Shown here: piece after piece, positions 18,716 to 25,032 of the stretch
Position numbering within the stretch: position 1 is the stretch's first letter
How the letters are laid out: each line of letters opens with the position of its first letter
Origin: a virus
Length of the DNA stretch: 25,533 bases
Strand: one strand, 5' to 3'
Virus record (IMG/VR): IMGVR_UViG_3300008448_000567
Coordinates: 1 to 25,533 of that record
The notes under the pieces: model-generated
What the model was told of the DNA's origin: nothing
The model's input: the letters and a program-made list of their open reading frames with translations, nothing else
Databases searched by the model: none
Translations under genes and position numbers: made by a program

Positions 18716-20332
18716 ATGGCAACATCTTATTTAAAATCCTGTTGTGATAGTAGTGTCACATTTATTCTAACCGGTTTAGGTGCCTCGCTTCCTTTAGGAA
18801 ACGTTTACTACACACAAATACCTAACTACTTCACGGGTTGTTCAGAAGTAGTATCAACTGTTTTACCCGGTGCTCCTACTTACTCGTCTGTTGGTTCTAC
18901 CCTGACTAATTTCGCGAGTTGTGCAAGTTGTATAAATACTAATCCATGTATTAGGATTACTGCAACAAGTGAGTGTGATGTTGTTACTAAATTTCCTATG
19001 GGAATAGAATGTTTACCGAACATTACCGCATCTACAATAACAATAAATGTCACAGGTGGAACTCCTCCCTACAAGATAGTTTGGGCGAACGGATTCCAAG
19101 GACCTGTTTTATCAAATGCCGTACCTGGTCTTTCATATAGTGTTACAGTAACAGACTATAGTTGGCCAGGAGGTGGTCCTGATTATACCGCAACAACAGT
19201 GTGTACTTTAGCACCACCAACACCCACACCATCTGTTACACCAACAATGACCCCATCTGCTCCCGCCTCTAACACAACATTTTTGTGTTTACAAGTGACT
19301 AAGGGTGGACAAACCACAACATATAATTTCACACCATCAAATACTAAAATTAACGGGAAATTTACATGGACTTTTGGGGCCTATCAACTAAGCTGGCAAT
19401 TAACTCCAACTCCTTCGTGGCAAGTGACCATACCAATAAGTGGAATTTCGGTCTTATTTTTAAACCAAAATCCTTCTTCACCGCCATTAGGGACATTCCA
19501 ACTGATAGGAGCCGCGGGAACCGCAGTTATGACAAATGGTGTGTGTGGAAATATTACAATGACATTGGGTTCACCAAACATACAAGCACCTGTTTGTGAA
19601 AATCAACCAAATACGGGTTCTATATATATTAATACCTTAAATGCTCAATCACCTGTATTATATTCTATCAACGGTGGAATTACAACACAATCTAATCCTT
19701 TCTTTAACAATTTATCTAGCGGGAATTATAATATTTGGGTACAGGACGGAGGCCCAACAACCCTTACTCAAGTCGCTACGATTCCAGTTGCAGGACAATC
19801 AACAAACTATACATTGGATATGAACTCCAATATTATCAATCAGGGGTCGAATTCCAAAATATTAAACTTCACTGTTATAGTTCGTGATGAAAACGGTAAC
19901 CAAGTTACGTCACTACCAACTGGAACACAAATTTCATTTGTGATTAATCAAACTAATATTTTCAATATAACTACACCAGGTGGAGGTTCAGTTGTTAAAG
20001 TGATTAATATCAAGAAAAATGGAGTAACTCAAAGTTTGACTTTTAATGATAACATAACGACATCAACAACGTCCGCAGTTCCTCAGTGTGGTTCTGGTTT
20101 GATTTATACAACGGCAACAACAAGGACATTCCAACCGATTACAATAACAGGTACTGATGTTGTGACTGGGTCAGTACAAATACAACTTAATAAAACAATC
20201 ACACCGATAATTTGTGTGTTCACATCTCAAGATAGTTTTTCATTAAGTAATCCACAGATTACTGGTTGTAGTTGTTGTAATATAAATGGTTCTTTACCAA
20301 CTGTTAATACAACTTCCACTTACGGTAGATAA
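18716..20332 (+). CDS. Modular adhesin-like tail protein with SprB-like repeats and Pro/Thr linker
   Basis: A 538-residue protein. Residues 1-85 form a Cys module (SCC, GNVYYTQIP, TGCSEVV, then CASCINTNPC) homologous to the C-terminal module of the preceding gene. An SprB-like Ig unit follows at about 107-167 (GGTPPYKIVWANG, then SYSVTVTDYSW). A Pro/Thr/Ser linker at about 166-185 (PPTPTPSVTPTMTPSAPAS) matches the linkers of the minus-strand adhesin. A second SprB-like unit lies at about 288-355 (NTGSIYIN, SPVLYSINGG, FFNNLSSGNYNIWVQDG). The C-terminus ends with GCSCCNINGS. There is no signal peptide or membrane segment. It is probably part of the receptor-binding apparatus; this is inferred from domain type and neighbours. 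Confidence 0.65.
   Translation: MATSYLKSCCDSSVTFILTGLGASLPLGNVYYTQIPNYFTGCSEVVSTVLPGAPTYSSVGSTLTNFASCASCINTNPCIRITATSECDVVTKFPMGIECLPNITASTITINVTGGTPPYKIVWANGFQGPVLSNAVPGLSYSVTVTDYSWPGGGPDYTATTVCTLAPPTPTPSVTPTMTPSAPASNTTFLCLQVTKGGQTTTYNFTPSNTKINGKFTWTFGAYQLSWQLTPTPSWQVTIPISGISVLFLNQNPSSPPLGTFQLIGAAGTAVMTNGVCGNITMTLGSPNIQAPVCENQPNTGSIYINTLNAQSPVLYSINGGITTQSNPFFNNLSSGNYNIWVQDGGPTTLTQVATIPVAGQSTNYTLDMNSNIINQGSNSKILNFTVIVRDENGNQVTSLPTGTQISFVINQTNIFNITTPGGGSVVKVINIKKNGVTQSLTFNDNITTSTTSAVPQCGSGLIYTTATTRTFQPITITGTDVVTGSVQIQLNKTITPIICVFTSQDSFSLSNPQITGCSCCNINGSLPTVNTTSTYGR
19211..19269 (+). repeat. Pro/Thr/Ser linker-coding low-complexity stretch
   Basis: This codes for APPTPTPSVTPTMTPSAPAS inside the 538-residue protein and separates an SprB-like unit from the downstream domain. 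The 11-mer CCAACAATGAC at 19241-19251 is repeated in inverted orientation at 23462-23472 and 23513-23523 within the linker-coding part of the minus-strand adhesin gene. Confidence 0.7.
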
Positions 20333-20349
20333 TAAAAACTAAAATGACA

Positions 20350-20357
20350 TATTTATA
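20350..20357 (+). promoter_or_regulatory. TATTTATA motif before the 749-residue gene
   Basis: TATTTATA sits in the 29-bp gap after the TAA at 20330-20332, with only 4 nt between it and the ATG at 20362. Like the copy at 162-169, it is too close to serve as a conventional -10 element for this start codon. Confidence 0.35.
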
Positions 20358-20361
20358 TTAA

Positions 20362-22611
20362 ATGGCTTATATATTAAAAAATACTTCGGGGTTAATTAAC
20401 ACAAGAATTACCGATACAGGGAGAGAAAAGATGTCTCAAGGAAATTTCAAAATAAGTTATTTCCAAGTCGGGGACAGCGAAGTTTCATATAACGCAATCA
20501 CTAATTTTAATCAAACCAATACAGTAATTTTAGAGCCATCTTTCAATTCGGCAAATAGCGCTCCAGTACCATCCGCTAACGTTCAAAATATAAAATATCC
20601 ATATTATGTGGATGGTTCATCAGGCTCAACCTATGGTATTCCTTTTATGGATTCAGTTGTGTCAGACGTATTCAATGTGGCACCCATGAGAGGTTTTTTT
20701 AGTGCTGATACAACAACACTACCCACAAATTGGTACGCAAGGACAGGTAGTGAATATGTCAAAACACCAAATTATGAAGTTGACATTAGTACTTTAAGTT
20801 TCAATCAAAACACTATTACTGTAACAGAAAACGTTTGTAATACCGCTTCGACTTATACTTTTTCGGCTGGAGATTTCATAACGATTTATTATCAAACAGA
20901 TACTTCCTGTAGTTGTATATACACACCGAGTTCAGGTACCTGTTCCCCACCATATTCACCATATAATCCTTGCCCACCGGTCCCACCAACCGACAGAAAT
21001 TGTTTGTTGGGATTCCAAAGTTGCAATCCTATTTTGACTTATCGAGTAGTTAGTGTTGCCGGCTCAACATTAACTTTAGATAGAGATGTAGTTGACTACC
21101 TCCATATAGGTTCAATAGGAAATGCGAGAATATTGGTATATCCATCAGGGATGACTAATTTTTATGATAGTGCAACACCTGAACCACATTGGAATCAAGA
21201 CGTATTGAATTTTCAATCAGTATGTGACATAGATATGTTTAATGTAAATGTTTGGAATATGAACATACCTTGGAGCGAAAACCCTGCAGGTCTGAATGGT
21301 TCTACACATCAAGATTATAGTCTTTTTGGTTCAGTAAATTATTTGGGTAGTAAAGAATACTTTGGATATAGTAATAGTCAAGGACAAACAGATAGTAGTT
21401 CAGTATATTATTATAATTCATTAGGTGACCAAATTATAGTACCAGGAAAAGACCAAAAAGCGGTAGCGATAATTCATTACACGAATAATACGATAGATTT
21501 TGTTTATGGTGAAAAGTTCGCGTTACAACCGTATGATGCGGAAAATATAACAAATACGGTTGGTATGGCTAGAAACTTCAGACTTCATATACCAACATTA
21601 CAATGGCATAAGTCTAGTGGTGTTTGTTGTTCAGGTCAAACCTTCTATGTCGACCCTGAGGGGTTTGATGAGCAAGACTTGTTTCAAGAACATTATCTAA
21701 CATCCAATTTGAACATCGATATGAACATACCTGGTCACAGGTATTATCATCTATGGGATACTTATCCTAATCCTGACGGTAATCCAAGTAGAATAGGAAA
21801 GGTTTTCCCTGACATTCATACAATAGTAATCGATGACGAGGAAATAATCGCGGCAATGTCTTATAAATCAAACAGGAATTGGACATTACCGGCTCCGAGA
21901 ATCTCCTCAATAACCCCTGATGGTTCAGAACCTGGTGTACTGACCAACAATAATCAATATATGTATGTTACTTACCGGTTCAGTACCAATTTAGAATTTA
22001 CAAATTCACTACATTGTAATTATTATCAAAAAGTTCAAGGACCTAATACCGGATGTACAACTGTATCACAAAATGTTTCATTAAGTTTTGGAAACGAATT
22101 CGGTTGTTTACCAAGTACTTCACTTTATGACTCTTTCCAAATAATCTGTCAAAAAGTTAGTGGTGATACAAGACCTAATTCGAGTGATTGGAGAATAATA
22201 GATGTAACATCACAAATGTCCGCATTTACTTTGAATCAACTGACTGCCACTACATTTGTTATCACCGACGCTCTATATAATGCCGCAGGTACTTATGATT
22301 TAAGTTCATATATAGATTTAACAAGTGTAGGTCAAACTGGTAATACACTAAATTTTGGAGACGAATATTTCTTTTATGGAAATGTAGAGACAGAAATTCA
22401 GGCAACAATATATGAGATGAGATACCTATGTAATTTAAGTCAAAATGAATTCACATTTACTTCTAATCCTACATGGTCTGCAGGAACTACTTCATACGTG
22501 ACCGAGATTGGATTGTTTGATGATAATAGGAATCTAATGGCGATTTCAAAATTACAATCACCAATACAAAGGCAAAGTATTCAACAATTCCTTGTCAAAC
22601 TCGATTTCTAA
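20362..22611 (+). CDS. Fibre or baseplate-attached structural protein with split attachment domain
   Basis: A 749-residue protein. The N-terminus (LKNTSGLINTRITDTGREKM, then SQGNFKISYFQVGDSEVSY) resembles the attachment domains found at the start of phage fibre proteins, which follow T-x-x-G-x-x-x-(M/L)-(A/S)-x-G ... I-x-Y-x-x-V/F-G-D. The C-terminus (TSYVTEIGLFDDNRNLMAIS, then a LVKLDF end) has the E-I/V-GLFD signature that usually closes the same fold. The two ends may therefore form one domain with a large insertion of about 550 residues. The insertion includes a Cys/Pro-rich loop at about 178-220 (CSC, CSPPYSPYNPCPPVPP, NC, SCNP) and a section with IVIDDEEIIAAMSYKSNR. It follows the adhesin cluster, consistent with host-recognition structure. 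No homologue is named here. Confidence 0.65.
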   Translation: MAYILKNTSGLINTRITDTGREKMSQGNFKISYFQVGDSEVSYNAITNFNQTNTVILEPSFNSANSAPVPSANVQNIKYPYYVDGSSGSTYGIPFMDSVVSDVFNVAPMRGFFSADTTTLPTNWYARTGSEYVKTPNYEVDISTLSFNQNTITVTENVCNTASTYTFSAGDFITIYYQTDTSCSCIYTPSSGTCSPPYSPYNPCPPVPPTDRNCLLGFQSCNPILTYRVVSVAGSTLTLDRDVVDYLHIGSIGNARILVYPSGMTNFYDSATPEPHWNQDVLNFQSVCDIDMFNVNVWNMNIPWSENPAGLNGSTHQDYSLFGSVNYLGSKEYFGYSNSQGQTDSSSVYYYNSLGDQIIVPGKDQKAVAIIHYTNNTIDFVYGEKFALQPYDAENITNTVGMARNFRLHIPTLQWHKSSGVCCSGQTFYVDPEGFDEQDLFQEHYLTSNLNIDMNIPGHRYYHLWDTYPNPDGNPSRIGKVFPDIHTIVIDDEEIIAAMSYKSNRNWTLPAPRISSITPDGSEPGVLTNNNQYMYVTYRFSTNLEFTNSLHCNYYQKVQGPNTGCTTVSQNVSLSFGNEFGCLPSTSLYDSFQIICQKVSGDTRPNSSDWRIIDVTSQMSAFTLNQLTATTFVITDALYNAAGTYDLSSYIDLTSVGQTGNTLNFGDEYFFYGNVETEIQATIYEMRYLCNLSQNEFTFTSNPTWSAGTTSYVTEIGLFDDNRNLMAISKLQSPIQRQSIQQFLVKLDF

Positions 22612-22622
22612 CCCAATTATTT

Positions 22623-22635
22623 ACAATTCAATTGT
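22623..22635 (+). promoter_or_regulatory. Short perfect palindrome, possible operator, before the resolvase gene
   Basis: ACAATTCAATTGT is a perfect inverted repeat with 6-nt arms around a central C in the 45-bp gap before the RuvC-like gene. It overlaps the next element, TGTTTATA. Such a site could bind a dimeric regulator, but short A/T palindromes also arise by chance in DNA this A+T rich. It is too short and weak to be a terminator. Confidence 0.2.
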
Positions 22636-22640
22636 TTATA
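22633..22640 (+). promoter_or_regulatory. Variant TGTTTATA motif before the resolvase gene
   Basis: TGTTTATA, one base different from TATTTATA, lies 16 nt before the ATG at 22657, in the same orientation as the gene. Spacing is close to that of the copies before the 1776-residue gene and the minus-strand 78-residue gene. Confidence 0.3.
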
Positions 22641-22656
22641 TTACCATAGTTATTAT

Positions 22657-23262
22657 ATGGCAAAACAACAAATCAAAAACAACCCGAAAGTATTAGGTTT
22701 AGATGTTAGTACAAAAACAATTGGATGGGCTCTGTTCGATATGATGACTGAAGAATTATTAGAACTAACTCACATTTCCCCTATAGCAAAACTTAAGGAA
22801 GAAAATAAAATGAAGGAGTTGTTTTTAAAGGCAGAAACATTCAAACAAAAACTAATTCAATATAAAAATTTAGGTATAACAAAAGTTATAATCGAAGAAC
22901 CTCTTTTGAATTCAAATAATGTTTATACTATCCAAACTCTTATGAGATTTAACACCCTTATATCTAAAGAGATTTATGACATACTTGGTATCGTGCCCGA
23001 GTACATCTCAACCTACAATTCAAGAAAATTTGCTTTTCCGGAGTTAGTTAAAGAAAATGATAAAGGTAAATTTGTATTGTTTGGTGGATTGCCAAAAGAC
23101 ATAGATAAAAAAATGATTATTTGGGATTTGGTGGCGAAAAAAGAACCACAAATCAAATGGCAGTATACAAAAAATCAAACACTTAAGAAAGAAAATTTCG
23201 ACATGTCAGACGCATATACCTGTTGTTTGGGTTATATGAAACAAGAAGAACTTTGGAAATAA
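22657..23262 (+). CDS. RuvC-like Holliday junction resolvase
   Basis: A 201-residue protein of the RuvC / RNase H-fold resolvase superfamily, which cuts branched DNA; in phages this trims replicative concatemers before packaging and supports recombination. Residues 12-25 (VLGLDVSTKTIGWA) hold the first catalytic Asp (D16) on strand 1. VIIEEPL (77-83) supplies the acidic Glu (E80/E81) of strand 4, and FDMSDAYTCC (181-190) supplies the last acidic residues (D182/D185) of the C-terminal helix. Length is close to that of bacterial RuvC. It is transcribed with the structural block and meets the minus-strand adhesin gene tail to tail with no spacer (TAA then CTA). Its position is the junction between virion and replication genes. 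Confidence 0.8.
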   Translation: MAKQQIKNNPKVLGLDVSTKTIGWALFDMMTEELLELTHISPIAKLKEENKMKELFLKAETFKQKLIQYKNLGITKVIIEEPLLNSNNVYTIQTLMRFNTLISKEIYDILGIVPEYISTYNSRKFAFPELVKENDKGKFVLFGGLPKDIDKKMIIWDLVAKKEPQIKWQYTKNQTLKKENFDMSDAYTCCLGYMKQEELWK

Positions 23263-24705
23263 CTACCCTATTTGAGCGGGTGGACAAACTACCTCACCAT
23301 TTATTGTTGTGAATGTTACAACACCTGATGCGTCAGTATTCAAACCCGGTGCGTTACTTGGTGTTATAGTTGGTGTTGGTGATGGTGTGGGACTGACATT
23401 CTGAACTCCAAAACAAAAGTTGACAACCTGACAAACATTTCCTGAAGGAGTTGGGCTAGGTGTCATTGTTGGGGTTGATGTTGGTGCGGTATAACCCGAT
23501 GTTGGTGTTACCGTCATTGTTGGAGTAATAGATGGTGTTGGTGGAGCAATGTCACAATCAAAATATGCTTGAATGTCTAAAATACTACAATCACTTGTTG
23601 GTGATGGAGTTGGGGTAGGACAAATGTTATTAACAAAAAACTCATTTGCTAAGTTTGGAGTTGAACTAGAACATCTATTACCACCAAACAAAATACATGT
23701 ACCACCAATTGATGTGGATAAACACCATCTTGTTTGACCCGTGTTATAGTAAATCACACCACCGTTATCTCCAACGTACACAGTGTAACCATCGTATGTA
23801 CCACCTGATGTGTAATTTCCGTCATATTGTGATGTTGAAAAATATCCTGTAGATAAACAATAACTGGCAGCCGAATAGTTAAAGAATGATGTGATAGAAC
23901 CTGGTGATTGACTGAATCCGGTGTAACTCGAGTTTCCGAAATCAAAACCATTTGTGAAACCAGTATTAAATATGTCAACCTCGACCTCTATAGTATTCGG
24001 ACCAATATTATCCAAACCCATAAAATAGGTTTTACCCGAATATTCAACAGTACTTAATATTTCTGTATAAGTCGTGTTATCAAAAGAAAAATCATTAACT
24101 AATGTTCCACCGGTTGTGAATTCAGATATATAATTTAAAGTTTTATCGGCTTTCATACAAGCCACAACAAATGTGTTTTTAAGTGAATTGTATGATATAT
24201 CATTTATTGTTCTTGATTCAGGTAATGTAAATAATAATTCACTTGTAAAACCTGAACCTGTGATAGTATGTAAGTAAATTGTTGAACCCGAACCACCGAC
24301 CAACGTAGTATTATCCAAGGCACCTAAACCTTCAAATGCTGTAACACCACTTGATGTTAAAAGTCTATTAAAAGTTGTAGCGGGAAAATCTGAAAAAAGT
24401 CCAGTAAATAAAATAGGAGACAGTTCTAAATCAAATTCAACTAAGTCAGTACCACCTGTGTAGACCCAAATTTTGTTCAGGGTATTTGCAACCTCGCTGA
24501 CATCACCACCTAATATAGAACTAATATCAATTTGATAATCGGTATTAGGATTGAAGTATCCTATTTTTGCACCATTTACATAAAATACTGACGCAGAATT
24601 GAAACATATAAATGTTGTTGATGCTGAGGTCCCTGTATAATCACCGGAACCATCATTTGCTAAGGACCAATTTGTTATTGAACTACTACAATGACTACTA
24701 CTCAT
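23263..24705 (-). CDS. Minus-strand adhesin-like protein with Pro/Thr linkers
   Basis: A 480-residue protein. The start is ATG at 24705 (MSSSHCSSSITNWSLANDG), 4 nt after the upstream gene's TAA; the frame is also open to a GTG at 24735. Residues about 1-270 show repeated beta-strand patterns (NKIWVYTGGTDLVEFDL, STIYLHTITGSGF, NTFVVACMKADKTLNYIS, KTYFMGLDNIG) that could be a beta-propeller-like binding domain; this is tentative. Residues about 275-365 form a Cys/Tyr/Gly module (SYCLSTGYFS, SGGTYDGYTVYVGDNGGVIY, RWCLSTSIGGTCILFGGNRC). The C-terminal 110 residues hold three Pro/Thr/Ser linkers around short Cys segments (DCSILDIQAYFDCD, CQVVNFCFG). There is no signal peptide or anchor. It is probably a fibre or decoration protein. 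It is read against the rest of the late block and ends in TAG abutting the resolvase stop. Confidence 0.65.
   Translation of the reverse strand: MSSSHCSSSITNWSLANDGSGDYTGTSASTTFICFNSASVFYVNGAKIGYFNPNTDYQIDISSILGGDVSEVANTLNKIWVYTGGTDLVEFDLELSPILFTGLFSDFPATTFNRLLTSSGVTAFEGLGALDNTTLVGGSGSTIYLHTITGSGFTSELLFTLPESRTINDISYNSLKNTFVVACMKADKTLNYISEFTTGGTLVNDFSFDNTTYTEILSTVEYSGKTYFMGLDNIGPNTIEVEVDIFNTGFTNGFDFGNSSYTGFSQSPGSITSFFNYSAASYCLSTGYFSTSQYDGNYTSGGTYDGYTVYVGDNGGVIYYNTGQTRWCLSTSIGGTCILFGGNRCSSSTPNLANEFFVNNICPTPTPSPTSDCSILDIQAYFDCDIAPPTPSITPTMTVTPTSGYTAPTSTPTMTPSPTPSGNVCQVVNFCFGVQNVSPTPSPTPTITPSNAPGLNTDASGVVTFTTINGEVVCPPAQIG
23346..23622 (-). repeat. Pro/Thr/Ser linker-coding low-complexity tracts
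   Basis: Three tracts (roughly 23346-23395, 23435-23550 and 23588-23622) read as GTTGGTGTTGGTGATGG-type sequence on the plus strand and code on the minus strand for linkers such as SPTPSPTPTITPS, TPTMTPSPTPSG and CPTPTPSPTSDC. The 11-mer GTCATTGTTGG occurs at 23462-23472 and 23513-23523, and in inverted orientation at 19241-19251. Confidence 0.7.
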
Positions 24706-24709
24706 ATTT

Positions 24710-24946
24710 TTAACATTCAGGATAAGTTGAACCACTTAGTTTAGTTACTGAACACCCGTTGGAGTCAATAATTTTGACCGCAAAATCCGATAAACTAAGG
24801 TATATGTAGGGTAATTCAAAACTGTAAGGAATTTGCCCACTTGTAAATTGAGAAACCCAAGTACAATTTGTAACATTATCATCACATACATACACATTAT
24901 AGGGAGATTGTCCGGTAACACCACTAATAACAATATTTGTTGGCAT
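24710..24946 (-). CDS. Stand-alone 78-residue Cys-containing module protein
   Basis: A 78-residue protein beginning MPTNIVISGVTGQSPYNVYV. It corresponds end to end to the first module of the plus-strand 246-residue protein at 17885: both have NIVIS, a TG-x-x-P segment, Y-V/I-C-D, an NC pair, LP and KII-D/E-x-N followed by Cys. So one gene is a single module and the other is a fusion. It is the first gene of a two-gene minus-strand unit, followed after 4 nt by the adhesin gene. Function is unknown; a small fibre-associated or chaperone-like role is possible. A TATTTATA copy lies upstream on its own strand. Confidence 0.65.
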   Translation of the reverse strand: MPTNIVISGVTGQSPYNVYVCDDNVTNCTWVSQFTSGQIPYSFELPYIYLSLSDFAVKIIDSNGCSVTKLSGSTYPEC

Positions 24947-24962
24947 ATTTTAAACTTATGAT

Positions 24963-24970
24963 TATAAATA
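24963..24970 (-). promoter_or_regulatory. TATTTATA motif on the minus strand before the 78-residue gene
   Basis: The plus strand reads TATAAATA, so the minus strand reads TATTTATA, 16 nt before the ATG at 24946. The motif keeps the same orientation relative to its gene as on the plus strand, which argues for function. It lies in the 86-bp divergent gap shared with the primase promoter. Confidence 0.4.
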
Positions 24971-24996
24971 TAACAGGTACCAAAAACTTGTGAATA

Positions 24997-25027
24997 TTGA
25001 TTGGGTTTAATTTTTATTGTATATTTG
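24997..25027 (+). promoter_or_regulatory. Bacteroidetes-type promoter for the primase gene
   Basis: TTG at 24997-24999, a 20-nt spacer and TATATTTG at 25020-25027 match the Bacteroidetes housekeeping promoter (TTG near -33, TAnnTTTG near -7). The predicted transcription start falls about 4-7 nt after the TTTG, at or next to the GTG at 25033, so the mRNA would be leaderless or nearly so. This promoter type contrasts with the TATTTATA element of the structural genes and fits early expression by host RNA polymerase. Confidence 0.5.
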
Positions 25028-25032
25028 TATTT

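Noticed and set aside
15584-24705. Diversity-generating retroelement in the adhesin genes
   Set aside because: No reverse transcriptase, and no template/variable repeat pair with adenine-specific changes, was seen; repeats are diverged protein modules.
2-24946. Possible stop-codon recoding, because no complete gene here ends in TGA
   Set aside because: Thirteen genes end in TAA and three in TAG, but all frames are complete under the standard code and Trp is routinely TGG; low TGA use is common in A+T-rich phages.
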